Both the position numbers and the translations under genes were made by a program. The notes below the pieces were generated by a model. That model was not told where the DNA came from, made no database searches, and saw only the letters and a program-made list of their open reading frames with translations. A DNA stretch of 64,000 nt from Bicyclus anynana (taxonomy: Eukaryota; Arthropoda; Insecta; Lepidoptera; Nymphalidae): assembly GCF_947172395.1 (NCBI RefSeq), contig NC_069083.1:12804501-12868500 (forward strand), given 5' to 3'. Of this stretch, positions 1 to 11,943 are shown one piece after another; positions within the stretch are counted from its first letter, which is position 1; every line of letters starts with the position of its first letter.

Positions 1-232
1 GTGATCCTCCAACTTTTCAGTTATGTGCATTTTAAGAAATTAAATATCACGTGTCTCAAACGGTTAAAGAAAAACATCGTGAGGAAGCCTTCATACCTGA
101 GAATTTTCTTAATTCTCTGGGTGAAGTCTGTGAAGTCGCATTGGGCCAGCGTGGACTAAATTGGCCTAACCCTCCACTTTGAGAGGAGACTCGTGGTCAG
201 CAGTGAGCCGAATATGGGTTGATAATGATTAT
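1..232 (+). repeat. SINE family B, copy cut by the window edge
   Basis: This is the body and tail of a tRNA-derived SINE found about ten times in the window. Diagnostic blocks are the CAACTTTTCAGTTATGTGCAT stretch, ATATCACGTGTCTCAAACGG, and GAGAGGAGACTCGTGGTCAG near the 3' end, then GTGAGCCGAATATGGGTTG. The tRNA-like head lies outside the window. It probably sits in an intron of the leftward minus-strand gene. Confidence 0.8.
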
Positions 233-2033
233 GTATCTTCGCTCGTGGCACAAAAAGTACCTTTTTACCACGAGCGAAGTTTCAATTTTTCAAAGTGTGT
301 GTAAATAACCAAGTAGATAAGTACTATCTAGTTCTTAGCCGTTACTTCTATAAGCGCTAGTTATATTACGAGGCCAAAGTAGCGGTAAAAATTCCTCATA
401 ATATGAAATGCTAATATAGATCACTGGTGCATGAATAGTTTTCGTTATTTGTTTTTTTGATTTTGACTTGGTTGTTATGACCTGCTTGATGTAAATAATT
501 TGTAACAATGATTAAAAACTATTATATTTTGTTGAGTAAAAGTTAATGTCAATAACATTATAGATCCAAAATAACAATCAAAGATTTACATTTGCGTTTT
601 AAAATAATTATAAATTCCATTATTAGGAAGTTGGATTCTGTAGCCGAATAGAAAGACTTCGTCAGTCAATTGTCGTCAAGATGGTCGATCAAAGAATATC
701 CCGATCAAAGCATCGATCGGTTCTCAATAATGCAGTGCGCTTACAATAAACTAGGTAAACTCGTAGGTAATGCCGATAATATCTAACAGCGTAGTGTAAA
801 AACTGCATTGATGTGTATTGTATTATCTATAAAAGTGAAAGATTCTTGTATCCCATTTCGTAAGAGAACGATGGTGAGTGGGTTTATTCAGTTTGCGATC
901 ATTGTTGGATAAAACCGTTGTTCTAACGGGACAATTCCGTTGGCCCTTAGGTTGACTACGAAATCTATTTGAAACATCTTAAATTTGAAAGCATGAAGTC
1001 AGTAACAGTATTTAAGTAACTTTTTTTGTGTATTGTACTTTATATAACAATTTAATTTAAGACAAAACATGAAAATGTCCGGAATTTCTCTAGACGAGAC
1101 CACAGAGACCACAGAATAGGGTCAACTTTCCGAGTAATGGTGATTAATTAATCGCAAATGTGTGCCGTCGGACAGAAAACATAAATTTGATTTGTTAAAC
1201 CGACTAGGAAAACAGGTGGTGTCCTCAATTTGTTCAGAATTCGTGATTTCTCCACTGTTTCTTACCCCATTTGCGTAGTAGATAATTATTTTACCGAAAT
1301 AGGATAATTCCGTATTAAACCTCACTCACAGTTTTTAAATTAATTAAATACTATTTTTTTTAATCGCACTTAAGTGATTTTTTTATTTTCTTGTTGACAG
1401 AAAGGCATTCATAATGATTAAGATCTAAAATCATGTTTTAACAGCACATAAAAAGCAAGTATTTGACTACAATAAACATTCTTCCACGTTTTTCGTCATA
1501 TTGTTCGAAATCATCAGTTCATCGAACTGTTTAGTTGGCGACGTAATAAACTGGAGTGATTTGCAAATATTCAACATCGTGTTTTTAAAATGCAGCGAAC
1601 ATCTCACTACAAAAAGATAGGTACACGATCAACGAAGTAACTAAACAATTGAGACTTTTCAAAGACTTTTCGACAATAGAACAGTTTCCTAAAAAAATAA
1701 CTGACAAGTTGATTTCTTAGGAAATAATACCGCAGATTCATTATGGAAATAATAAAACAGAGGATCACAATTGAGTACATAAGTGATAGCACAGCAGGCT
1801 AACTTACTAACTTTATCGTTAGTTAGTTGACATAATATACGAACCTACTACGAACTAGACAATTGTAGGTAACTCTTAAGTCACGTGATTTCGTATTCAC
1901 TATTTATTTAATGCTAACTGATCAAAATTAAGATTCTATATAATATATGCCATCCGGTGTCTACTGACAACCCTTTGTGGACATCATAGAGTAGGTAGTA
2001 ACATTTGCCAGTTGTAATTTTTGTTAACAACTT
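233..2033. other. AT-rich stretch, nothing recognised
   Basis: I see no exon-like open frame, no known repeat and no RNA gene here. The short open frames are AT-rich and lack splice-site or codon-bias support. If the exon at 3117-3308 is real, this is its downstream intron. Confidence 0.5.
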
Positions 2034-2443
2034 TTTTTCCGTTTTTTTTATTCTTTACAAGTTAGCCCTTGACAACAATCTCACCTGGTGGTACCTAAGT
2101 GATGATGCAGTTTAAGATGGAAGCTGGCTAACTTGTTAGGAGGAGGATGAAAATCCACACCCCTTTCGGTTTCTACACGGCATTGTAGCGGGCTAACTTG
2201 TTAGGAGGAGGATGAAAATAAACACCCCTCTAAGTTTCTACACGGCATCGTACTGGAAAGCTAAATCGCTTGGTGGTACGTCTTTGCCGGTAGGGTGGTA
2301 AATAGCTACGGCCGAAGCCTCCCATCCAGACCTGGACCAGCCAGACCTGGACCAATTAAGAAAATCTCAATCTGCCCAGCCGGGGATCCCAGGACCTCCG
2401 TTTTGTAAATCCACCGCGCATACCACTGCGCCACGGAGGCCGT
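2034..2443 (-). repeat. SINE family A, full length, with an internal tandem duplication
   Basis: This is a tRNA-derived SINE read on the minus strand. The tRNA-like head is at the right end (a box-A-like stretch around CACTGCGCCACGGAGGCC). Box B is damaged here compared with the copy at 9001-9331. The T-rich left end is the 3' tail. A block of about 65 bp that begins GGCTAACTTGTTAGGAGGAG occurs twice in tandem (about 2123-2187 and 2188-2252); other copies in the window carry it once. Confidence 0.85.
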
Positions 2444-3116
2444 TTCCTTTCCGTAATAGGCTTTACGGAATACGAAAAATACGGTTGTAATGGATTTGAT
2501 GTTAATTAAAATAGTATATATAGTAATAGCTAATACACTGCAAAGTTTGTGAATGGCCGACTGGACGATCAGCAGGGCGTGCAAGCGTGCCTTCACGATC
2601 ATCGGCTTAATCAGGACACCACTAAGCGCCTTGTTTGTGTTTAGCATATCCTTACCTTGCTGATAACATGACCGTTACACGCTCCGCCTGAGCGGCAAAT
2701 TGAACAATCTGGCTGTAAGCAACTCAGGGTTCCTGGATTTGATCTCCAGATATTTAAGATTTGATATTGTCTAAATTGGCTCAGGTTACGTCTAGTGGTA
2801 TTTAATTACTACCCTGCCAACATATATATACCACCAAATAATTAGGCGTCCCAGTAGAATACCGTGTAGATTACCACATAAAGTTATTGGTAAACATCTT
2901 CAACAGTTCCATGGTTAAAGTACCATTTAAGTTTAACACCGAGGGTACATGGTACGATTCCCACCCGTAAAACTATTTTTAAATCACTCTTAAAACTGTC
3001 TTTACAGAATATTGACTAACTTTTATATACCGTGACTGCTTACGTCACTCATCATCGGATGAGATAGCAGTTGAGCGGTAACTTTTCTATGAATAAAGAA
3101 AAACTCAAGGACTCAC
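2444..3116. other. Probable intron sequence, nothing recognised
   Basis: There is no repeat or coding signal that I can name. It adjoins the donor site of the exon at 3117-3308, so it would be the start of that gene's next intron. Confidence 0.4.
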
Positions 3117-3308
3117 CTGTGGCCGAAGGGTGGTATGCCTGGAGTAGTAGTCATGGTGGTAGAAACTGGTGGGAGAGATGGGGGGCCGATATTTCTTATG
3201 GCCGTAGCCTAAAGTGTCCATTGTATGCATTTTGAAGTCACTAGTCCATCACCTCACTCCGCAGCGTGAACTACACATGGAAACTACTTCGTCACATGAT
3301 ATTTTTAA
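3117..3308 (-). CDS. Start-codon exon of an unidentified gene running off the left edge
   Basis: On the minus strand a strong acceptor (pyrimidine tract, then TTTCAG; AG at 3310-3309) and a consensus donor (CAG|GTGAGT; GT at 3116-3115) bound this 192-nt exon. The first 78 nt are leader. A start codon at 3230-3228 opens 38 codons in phase 0 to the donor. The peptide starts MHTMDTLGYGHKK, is rich in Tyr, His and Pro (for example FYHHDYYSRH), and uses mostly C or G at third positions, as expected for coding sequence. The leader has three short upstream ORFs (3297-3292, 3278-3249, 3249-3241). The acceptor implies a non-coding exon further right. I do not recognise the protein. The remaining exons lie left of the window. 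A chance ORF between splice-like sites is the main alternative. Confidence 0.5.
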
Positions 3309-4073
3309 CTGAAACAAGGAAATAAATTGGTTAAATTAAAGATAATCTAAATAGGTAAAAGCAATACAAAATTGGTAAATCAAAACTGAGTGTAAAGCAC
3401 TTCGTATATTTTGTTTTGCATGCTTTCCTTCATTGACGCTATGACATTTTAAGTCGTTTTTTAGGGTTAAAGTAGTAGGACCTTAAACTTTATACGTCTT
3501 TAGTGTTACTACGAATCAAACTAAATAGTTGCCTACCGTACTTTACAATGGTAGGAGCATGGGCCTGCAAACCCACAGGCTTTATTAAATGACGAGAAAA
3601 GGTCTAGACACCATAGGCTCTCCTTCCAAAGTATTTGCCAGTTTATCCCCGTTTGTGGACGCAGAAGCAACCCATGCCTTGCATTGCTAATATAAACAGG
3701 CGACGTGTAGTGTATTGGAGATAACATTCAATGAATGTCGTTGATTTATATTTATCAGAAAAAGGATGTGTAATAAAACTTTCTCCGGGCAGGATGGATA
3801 CATCAGTATGTTTTTTTATACTACTAGCGAAACCGACAGACGTCCTGACCGGATCTTTGACTTGGTGTTATGCAATAAAAGTGCTTGAGATCAAAAAGCC
3901 CTATAGAAATAAAATACATTATTTACAAGAACGACACGCCATGTTACTGCGGTATAGGCATAAGGTCTAACACGGTGGATCTATGACCCCTTTTGATGAC
4001 AAGGTTTATCCGTTAAATCTTGGGTAAGCATCAGCTCTTACGTCTCCTGACACAATATACCCGGCACAAACGT
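3309..4073. other. Nothing recognised
   Basis: AT-rich sequence without a repeat or exon that I can name. An open frame at 3731-3970 on the plus strand has no splice context or domain and is not called. Confidence 0.4.
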
Positions 4074-4119
4074 ATCGCCAAGCGATTTGGCGTTCCGGTA
4101 CGTACCGTACCGGTTCCGT
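4074..4119 (-). repeat. Fragment of SINE family A
   Basis: A short match to the middle of family A (CGCCAAGCGATTTGGCGTTC and the GGTACG stretch), directly next to a Helitron end. Confidence 0.45.
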
Positions 4120-4310
4120 ACTAGCGGACGGACGCGACTTCGTCCGCGTGGATTTTGAGCTTTTCACAAATCCCGCAGGAACCATGTATGTTATTATACA
4201 TATAAACCTTCCTCTTCAATCACTCTATCTATTAAAAAAGACCGCATTAAAGTCTGTTGCGTAGTTTTAAAGATTTAAGCATACATAGGGATAGAGAAAG
4301 CAACTTTTTA
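4120..4310 (-). mobile_element. Non-autonomous Helitron (Lep1-like), reverse orientation
   Basis: The left end reads ACTAGCGGACGGACGCGACT, the reverse complement of a CTAG-terminated 3' end with a GCGGACG-type hairpin. The conserved TTTTCACAAATCCCGCAGGA block follows. The interior (AACCTTCCTCTTCAATCACT, then AAAGATTTAAGCATACATAG) marks a subfamily different from the copies at 7967 and 8683. Confidence 0.7.
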
Positions 4311-4665
4311 ATAAACTATGTATAAAATATTTTATTATGATCAATAACCCTTCTCATCCAATTAGTCGTAAAGAGCGTTCAATTGGGTCGTACTCCATCG
4401 GACAGTTTCGATTGAAATTCCATTTACCGTGGAGCAGACGAGGTAATAATATTGTTCAAAAGGCTCAGTTCCCAAGCACTTCCAAACCGTCAAGTTAGGT
4501 TGTTATAGTAATATGTAAAGCTGAAAACTTAAAATTAATGTCACGAGTGTTCCAAATGCGCCTTTATTGTAGGGCAAGTTATCACAAATGACGAAAAAGA
4601 AGTGTCTGCGACGAGTGAAGACTCGGGCCCAAAGTCTCAACTCTCAGACGCACTTTTAAAGTACT
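4311..4665. other. Nothing recognised
   Basis: No exon, RNA gene or known repeat is visible. Confidence 0.4.
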
Positions 4666-4870
4666 TTTTGATTCTTTAAAAGTTAGCCCTTGACTGCAAT
4701 CTCACCTGATGGTAAGTAGTGATGCAATCTAAGACGGCTAACTTGTTAGAAGAAGGATGAAAACCACACCCATTCAGTTTCTACACGTCATAGTACCGGA
4801 ACGCTAAATCACTTGGTGGTACGTCTTTGTCGGTAGGGTGGTAATTAGCCACGGCCGTAGCCTCCCATCA
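4666..4870 (-). repeat. SINE family A, 5'-truncated
   Basis: The body of family A is present from the T-rich tail through GTTAGCCCTTGACTGCAATC to ATTAGCCACGGCCGTAGCCT. The copy stops before the tRNA-like head, as expected for a 5'-truncated retroinsertion. Confidence 0.8.
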
Positions 4871-5260
4871 GCCAAAACTTTAAACGCAGTCTTTGAATTC
4901 CAAAATATTTGATAGTGTTATACTCGTAAAGCGTCTAACGGGTCTCATCTTAGACGCTGCGCCCAGTACGAGTTGGTCCGGTTGTCCCCCTATTTGTTGC
5001 ATTTACATAAATAAGTAACAATCGAAGCTTGATAACCGGTTCCGATTTGATCGGTCGTGTACCCCGCGCTAATAAAATACGAGTAACAAGGACGCTTTTA
5101 CAAGTGGATAACTGTACTTAACAGCTTTGAGCTTAGTAGATTGTGCCTTCGTCGATTGTGCTTCGAATTGGGAATTTGTTTTTAATTAACACTTAACGTA
5201 TGTATATGTGTGTATGTGCGTCATCTAATATAGAGGAAAGATTTGTTTTCTTTCACCAAT
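4871..5260. other. Nothing recognised
   Basis: No gene or repeat that I can name. A short alternating ATGTGTATGTGCG stretch occurs near 5200. Confidence 0.4.
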
Positions 5261-5510
5261 GAGAAACTTCTTTAAATGAGAAGCTACATTATCAGGGAAT
5301 ATTATATATAGTTTATAAATAGGCATCTTTTAGGTAAGCGCGCACCAACTTAGACCGCATTAATGCTTTCCATCAGGCTTGATTGTAGTGAAACGCAAGC
5401 CTATATTGCATAAAAAATAGCTATATATATTTTATCACCATTTTTCTACAGGAATGGGAATTACGCGTGTGAAACCTTGGGGTTCTGCTGGTAACAAATC
5501 TTTCAAAAAA
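5261..5510 (+). mobile_element. Decayed Helitron-like remnant
   Basis: Two blocks shared with the copy at 17480-17645 are present (GAGAAGCTACATTATCAGGG; ACAGGAATGGGAATTACGCG then GTGAAACCTTGG). The space between them is filled by unrelated sequence and the CTAG terminus is lost. Confidence 0.45.
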
Positions 5511-5652
5511 ATTTAAAAGCATCGGCTAGGTAGGTACCTATACTTCGTTAACAAATAGTTAACAAGAGTTAACCGCAAAGAAAGATCGGAGAAGATGAAG
5601 ATGACGCTCTCTTAAACTTAATGGTAATCAAAGCGCTATTATAATATACAAA

Positions 5653-5845
5653 ACTAGCGGATGCCCGAGACTCCTTTCGCTCCGTTAGCCTGAAATTCCA
5701 TTTTTTACAAATCCCACGGAACCATGGAATAATAAAATGTGTATGTTATTCATATATATCTAAGTCTTATATATATCTAACTCCATTCCAAATTCCCGCC
5801 AAATCGGTTTTAGTTGTTGCGACGTGAAGAAGTAATAAACATGAT
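5653..5845 (-). mobile_element. Diverged Lep1-like Helitron, reverse orientation
   Basis: Starts with ACTAGCGGATGCCCGAGACT, then TTTTACAAATCCCACGGAAC and CTCCATTCCAAATTCCCGCC, matching the Lep1-type order in reverse. The hairpin stem is damaged. Confidence 0.65.
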
Positions 5846-6614
5846 GAGATGATAATTGATACCTTAGCTACACTTAAACAAAATGGCTGTCCTTCTTCTC
5901 AATAAAATGAAGATAAACTATAATTAAAGTGGAAATAAAATACTTACACAACAATAGATTTTAATAATACAACATCACTTAAAAAATGTTTTAATAAAAT
6001 AAATTCTCGTTTGAATTCATGTCTATTGAAATCGTTCGCATTCAAATGTATATTTTTAAAAGCGAATGAATTACTATCAATTGAGTGAACGAATAAAAAA
6101 TGTTTTCAGCCATTTTTAAATATTTTCCGCTAAAAGATATTCGACCTTAAATATTCATGGCCTATTTTTTCGATGATAATATTTCAATGGCACTTCAATG
6201 GATATTTTTTCGTATATATCGTAGTCGACGAAGTATTTCGGTTTATTAAATAAACATAAAAAGTTATGTACGATTTAATTGTTGATTGCTATCAGGAAGG
6301 TTTGTTGAGGTTATTGGATCATAAACTTGTCCATGCCTATGTTGCCTTTGTATCTACAAGCCTATCAATATATTATTGTAGTACCAGTAATCAGTAACAT
6401 GGTTACACCACTATTTTTTTATATTTTTAAATATTTAAAAATTTTGACTCTACGACTCTGGTTTTAATTAAATAATTAGGTGTGTTTTCAATCATTAACT
6501 TAACAGTACTTGTAAGTCTCATGTTAGGAATAGTCACCTTAATTTTTTTATATAAAGCGCAGATTTCATAGGTATAATTACGAGTAAATATTCAAATAGC
6601 ATGACTCAGTTCTA
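5846..6614. other. Very AT-rich stretch, nothing recognised
   Basis: Low-complexity AT-rich DNA with no supported gene or repeat. Confidence 0.4.
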
Positions 6615-7017
6615 TTAACGACAAGCCAAAGTGTATGTTTTATGGATGAACGTATGTATATGTTTGCTACTCTTTCACAAAAAAACTAAGCACTGAATGG
6701 ATCCGTGTCCGCAGCAATATATGATTTTTGAGCTTTGTTTGATCTGTGATATGTTAAACCCGAGTACCTGAGGTGAGTTGTGGTTGAGTTAGGTTAGTCA
6801 GTATGCGTAGCTGTGTTACGAGACCAGATAGGGTAATTATCATTAAACATATACAAGGAAGAGAAATGTATAAAGAAAAATCATTTTCTCATACAATTTG
6901 TATGGAACTTTCATACAGCTGTCTCTAAAAGCTCCACTACTAATGTGCACGGTAATGCGTTTAAAAAAGGAATAAGAGTTTACCCAGATTTTACGCAGAC
7001 GAAGACGTCCGCTATAT
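6615..7017 (+). mobile_element. Very diverged Helitron remnant
   Basis: A weak 5'-like part (GTTTGCTACTCTTTCACAAA) and a 3'-like part (TTTTACGCAGACGAAGACGT followed by CCGCT) lie in the expected order, but the middle is not recognisable. Confidence 0.35.
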
Positions 7018-7564
7018 TATATTAGTTGTACTGAGAAATGTAGCTACTGTACTAAGTTCTAACTTCAAAGCATAACGCCCTTATAGTTAAATGATTATAG
7101 CGGGTAGTTTACATCGTTAGCACGTATCGTTACTCAAACGGAACCTTGCTCTGGGCAATGAGTTAGCAACTATAAGTCTTGACTCACGCACCGTGAGAAT
7201 AGTCGCTGATTGTCCATCAGACCTTCGCGACTTGGTACAGAGGATACGTAAGTACTGACTGATATACTTATTAATTGATACGTCAGTATTATAGTGTCCA
7301 CTGTCAAAGAACTTTGCATATCATATGCCAGGATATAAAAAAAAAGTTCTTCGCATGTAAGCGAGTTCTATAGTTCCTGATACTTTTTAAAAATAGTTCT
7401 GGCGTTTTTACCTATACAAAATCAGGCGTAAAAAAGTACCATATCATATACTTCCCATATTTTATTGCCAGCAGAACATTCGACGAAGTTTTTCTGAAGT
7501 TTTCATTAGGTAGGAATGTTGAAACATTGTACAGCTAAGTATATACGAGTATGTGACAGAGCAT
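7018..7564. other. Nothing recognised
   Basis: No exon or named repeat is visible. Confidence 0.4.
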
Positions 7565-7720
7565 AAATGATTCATCATATTCATCATTATAATTATCAGC
7601 CGATGGAAGTCTGTACATACGCATCTCGTAAGGACTTCCAAACACTTTTTGAGCCGCCTCCGCTCCCTAGTGTCTCTATTATCTATCTAGTGTCTATCTA
7701 TCTATCTCTATATCTAGTGT
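7565..7720 (-). repeat. Degenerate RTE-type LINE tail with a (TCTA)n stretch
   Basis: ATCAGCCGATGGAAGTCTGT followed by GGACTTCCAAACACTTTTTG matches the end of the RTE tail seen better at 48905-49340, in reverse. It runs into TCTA-rich simple sequence at about 7675-7715. Confidence 0.6.
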
Positions 7721-7966
7721 CGCAATTTGAGCACTCTGGGACCTAAACGTCCATCGGCTCTAGAACTATATTCCCCGCTCCTTGATACTTCTGCTTTACG
7801 AATTATTGGTTTTTCTCGTATATTATACTTTATACTCAAATAAAAAAGAAATAATCCACTTGAACCATTGAAGATCAAGACTTTTGTTATCTGTTACCTC
7901 CCAAGGCTACCATGATAAAAACTCCATGTGCGTCGGTTTATAATCCACGTCCTACATCCTACTAAT

Positions 7967-8165
7967 AGTATAAACGCGAAAGTTTGTATGGATGTTTGTT
8001 ACAGTTTAACGCCGCAACTTGACTAATTTGGCTGAAATTTAAAACGCAGATAGATAATACCCTGGATTAACACATTGGCTACTTTTTATCCCGAAAAGTC
8101 ATGGCTTTTGAGAGATTTACAAAAAAACTGAATTCCACGCAGACGAAGTCGCGGGCATTCGCTAG
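7967..8165 (+). mobile_element. Lep1-like non-autonomous Helitron, full length
   Basis: Begins with TC and CTACTAATAGTATAAACGCG, continues with the ATGGATGTTTGTTAC block, the CCCTGGATTAACACATTGGC block and TTTTTATCCCGAAAA. It ends in an imperfect hairpin and CTAG. The TC start and CTAG end are Helitron hallmarks; there is no coding capacity. Confidence 0.8.
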
Positions 8166-8167
8166 TA

Positions 8168-8682
8168 TTATGTAATGTTAGTAAACAGTGTACAGAGTTC
8201 AATGATTTCAGGGCTGTAGATATGATCGTAAAGCGTTCAATGTCAATGTCGCCCAAGTCATTTCCACTTCACGACCTTTCTCGGCTAATTGATTCTACCG
8301 CAGATCATAAAGCACTTAAGCTACGCTTAAGCGGGTTCTACGAAGACGATAATAATAAAAAACTTATTTAATGGCATCGCTACATGCAACTTTATTTAAT
8401 TAAAACAACACAATGTAAAAAGATTTCGGGATCAATTTTCAGCTAAACTTTGTTTTTAGGAACTCAACAGTGTGAGTTCTAAAATCGTCTCTCTTCGTCT
8501 AACACAATATAACAGATAGAGATACAGAATAAATTCGAAACGTATACTGTCGAGTTATGAAAACATCATTTAATACGGAATAGAGTTACAGGCTACTTAT
8601 GAATTTAAAAAAAATTAACCCTTTATTAATTAAAATGAACTCAAGTTTGAAGGTTGTAAAAATAAACCATTTAGTGAGAAAT
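8168..8682. other. Nothing recognised
   Basis: No supported gene or repeat. Confidence 0.4.
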
Positions 8683-8919
8683 TCATACTAATATTATAAA
8701 GGCGAAAGTTAGTGTGAAAGTTTGTAAGTGTGTAAGTATGTTTGTTCCTTTTTTACGCTGCGGCTACTGAAGCGATTTGGCTGAAATTTGGAATGGAAAT
8801 AGATTTTACTCTAGATTAATAGGTACATAGGCTATTTTTCATCCCGGAAAAATCCATGGTTCCCTCGGAATTTGTGAAAAACTGAATTCCACGCGGACGA
8901 AGTCGCGGGCGTCCGCTAG
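8683..8919 (+). mobile_element. Lep1-like non-autonomous Helitron, best-preserved copy
   Basis: The 5' end is TCATACTAATATTATAAAGG. The 3' end holds an intact hairpin, GCGGACG paired with CGTCCGC around AAGTCGCGG, followed directly by TAG and T. Terminal TC and CTAG plus this subterminal hairpin define Helitron-type ends. No ORF. Confidence 0.85.
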
Positions 8920-9000
8920 TAAGTATTTATACCGTTTGTTTAATCACGAAACACTTATGAACTTTAAACCATTCATCGTTTTAATATATAATATTTTTCT

Positions 9001-9331
9001 TTTTTTTTTTTTTATTTATTACAAGTTAGCTCTTGACTACAATCTCACCTGGTGGTAAGTGATGATGCAGTCTAAGATGGAAGCGGGCTAACTTGTTAGG
9101 AGGAGGATGAAAATCCACACCTCTTTCGGTTTCTACACGGCATCGTACCGGAACGCTAAATCGCTTGGCGGTACGTCTTTGCCAGTAGGGTGGTAACTAG
9201 CCACGGCCGAAGCCTCCCACCAGCCAGACCTGGACAAATTAAGAAAATCTCAATCTGCCCAGCCGGGGATCGAACCCAGGACCTCCGTCTTGTAAATCCA
9301 CCGCGCATACCACTGCGCCACGGAGGCCGTC
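9001..9331 (-). repeat. SINE family A, full length
   Basis: The complete copy runs from a poly(T) tail at the left to a tRNA-like head at the right. The box B complement is GGGATCGAACCCAGGACC and the box A complement is ATACCACTGCGCCACGG. It is the best reference copy in the window for family A. Confidence 0.9.
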
Positions 9332-9600
9332 AGAAATTCAGTTTTCTTCCATAATATTAGCATACATCGAGTAAGTAGGTCAGGCGCGGCGTATACTCGG
9401 CTAAGTGTTGATCCGAGGCGTATAAATAAATCTATGTAGGTGAAGTAACGCGAATTCTTGCGGAATTCGGACCACTACGGTGCTTCAAGCATGTGGAAGC
9501 ATTAGTAATGGAGTAAAAGTAAATAATACATGAGTCGTAAAAAAATTTGCATGTTAATAGCCCATCTTTCATATACTCGTAGTATATTTAAATAAAAATA

Positions 9601-10138
9601 ATAACCGGGCAAGTGCGTGTCGGGCCACGCTCAGTGAAGGGTTCCGTAGATTAAATGAGCTAATAACCTTATAATGCAAAACAAAGATAGCGATACATAC
9701 TATCACTATGGGATAGACGGGAAAAAGTCATCCTCACTTTACATGTAAGGACCCCAAAACTGTCTGTGTTTTTTTTCAATTCTTTTTACCATTTTAGAGA
9801 CTTTAATAATATAAATATACCCATGCCTAATTTCAGCTTTTTAGTTTTAACAGAATTTGAGTTATCACTAAGATAACAACTTGATCTATTTAACGTTATA
9901 TAACAACGGTTTTTTTTCATTCGTCTTTCATCCCTTTCCCAACTTTATATTTACATGTAGGGGTGCAGATACCCTAAAAAATATTTTTCATGATTTTATT
10001 TTAAGACTTTGTTCACATTTTTAATGATCATACTCATGCTAAATTACAACTTTATAGTTCTAATAGTCTCTGCACTTAACCGCGGACAGACGGACATGGC
10101 GAAATTATAAGAGTTCCTTGTGGACTACGGAACCCTAA
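9601..10138 (+). repeat. Interspersed repeat K with inverted GGGTTCCGTA/TACGGAACCC ends
   Basis: The left part reads GGGCAAGTGCGTGTCGGGCC then GAAGGGTTCCGTAGA. The right part has CGGACAGACGGACATGGCGA and ends TACGGAACCCTAATG, giving inverted ends. I know this arrangement from many lepidopteran genomes, but I cannot assign a superfamily. No ORF. A relative lies at 18966-19385. Confidence 0.6.
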
Positions 10139-10835
10139 TGAATTTTTATTCCGCTAGTTCTTTTTATAGCTATAATTGACAGACTACACGCATTTCCCCA
10201 CTGGTGGTAAGTGAGAAACCAGTAGGTAAAGACATAATTATTATGTATCTCATCTGATCACTTAACAAACTCTTACTCAATTAAATTCTATTATCCACTA
10301 AATTACAGGCTAAAAAACCTTTATCTGCCTTAAATTGCAGGTAATCAAAAACTTTGATGTATTAAAAATATTGTATATCCAGATAATCATTCCATTGTTA
10401 AATGAGACGTATGACGGACCCAGTTAGACTACGGTCGGGTAAAAATCAACAAGCTTCGAAGTCGTTACGTCGGTCTACATAATAAAGTATAACAAAGAAC
10501 GGCACAGGCATATACCGTGAAGCATAAAACATAATCGTCAAGTAATCTACGCCGACATACATTACAATAGGAACTTTGCTTAGGTACATTCAGCGCAAAA
10601 ACGACGGAATACAATCCTATACATTGTAGGTAATATAGCCAGGACGAAAATTACTTAAATAATAGTGTACCTATACTTAAAAGTTGCATACAAGGTGTAA
10701 AATAGAAAAAGCTACAAAAAAGCTTCGGATATGTCAATATTCCATAGCAAGAAAACTTGTAAAGACGTTTTGCACAACTTCATACCATAAGTAGTATATA
10801 TTTGTACTAGAAACTAGAGAACGCTACGAGAAGAC
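10139..10835. other. Nothing recognised
   Basis: No supported gene or repeat. Confidence 0.4.
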
Positions 10836-10915
10836 GAAGTTGCGTCCGCTGAAATTGAATTTTTCACAAATCTCGTGAGATGAAGATTACTTTTTACGAT
10901 AAAAAGTATCTTATG
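10836..10915 (-). mobile_element. Decayed Helitron end
   Basis: GAAGACGAAGTTGCGTCCGC followed by TTTTTCACAAATCTCGTGAG is a damaged 3' end of a Lep1-type element in reverse. Confidence 0.4.
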
Positions 10916-11943
10916 TCCTCCAATATTCAATTTATCTAGTTTTAAACACAAAACAAAATTCATCAACACAGACATTCACGGACTTTTGCATTCATAATAT
11001 TAGAATGGATATAATAGATATGAGTACGGTACATATGCGTACATAAAACATCTTTAAAATTCACACCTTATAGACAAGCTTTTCTGAATATTTCCGCTCT
11101 AATATTGATCCAAATATTTCATCAATTCTATCTTACCTCGAATATTTTTGAATCGGAAAAGTAGGACAGAAATCAGTCAACCTTTTGCTGTAACCTGGAA
11201 TATATTTAGTGCAATGTTCTAGTTAGTATTTCGGTTAGTAGCCAAGAGCTGCCAGACATTTTTGTATTTGGGTGCGCCTGCTTTCTGGTAACACATGAAT
11301 TATACATTACAATACCACTAAAATTCAGGGTCTAACTAAAGTGTTCATTAATAATATTCAAAACTTATGATAACTAACCTATGATTGAGTTTTTAGACAT
11401 CAAAACGGCTATCATAAGCATTTCCTATAAATCTACAATCACGAATAGATACAGATATCACGAAGTCAGACGTCCTCACGGTGGCTCAAGACGCATTGAC
11501 CTTGCTGTGACGTCACGGCTGTAATTCTAGCCTGCAGGTTGTTATGTCAATTACCAAGTGATGTAACTACACGGTGTTTATCGCATGCTTTGGTTACACG
11601 AACATTTTTAACAAGAAATATAATGTTTTTAACTTAGTGCATGTGCTGATAAATAAAAGGTATAAAAGGTATCCCAACAACAATTATAAATTATGATAAT
11701 TTATAATAATTGGTAAGTGGGATTCAAACACTACCTACCTAAGTCTACCAAAATATTATGCTTGGCAGTGAAATTTTCATGCATACTTAGTTGTGATTGA
11801 GTATAGGTATAGGTATTTTGGTTTTGTTTCCTTTTATTTTTAGCAGAAATGTATAAAATGTTTTCTATATTAAACTTAATTCACGACCGCAGGTCATAGG
11901 TAAATAAGTCATAATTAATCTATACTATCGTGAGTGTTATTCA
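10916..11943. other. Nothing recognised
   Basis: About 1 kb without a repeat or exon that I can name. Confidence 0.4.

Noticed and set aside
2306..2647. 113-codon minus-strand open frame
   Set aside because: About 40 percent lies in the SINE A head; no domain or splice support.
9265..9325. Possible tRNA gene (good box A and box B complements)
   Set aside because: Part of a repeated SINE A head with SINE body attached; the same structure recurs at several sites, and no complete cloverleaf is seen.
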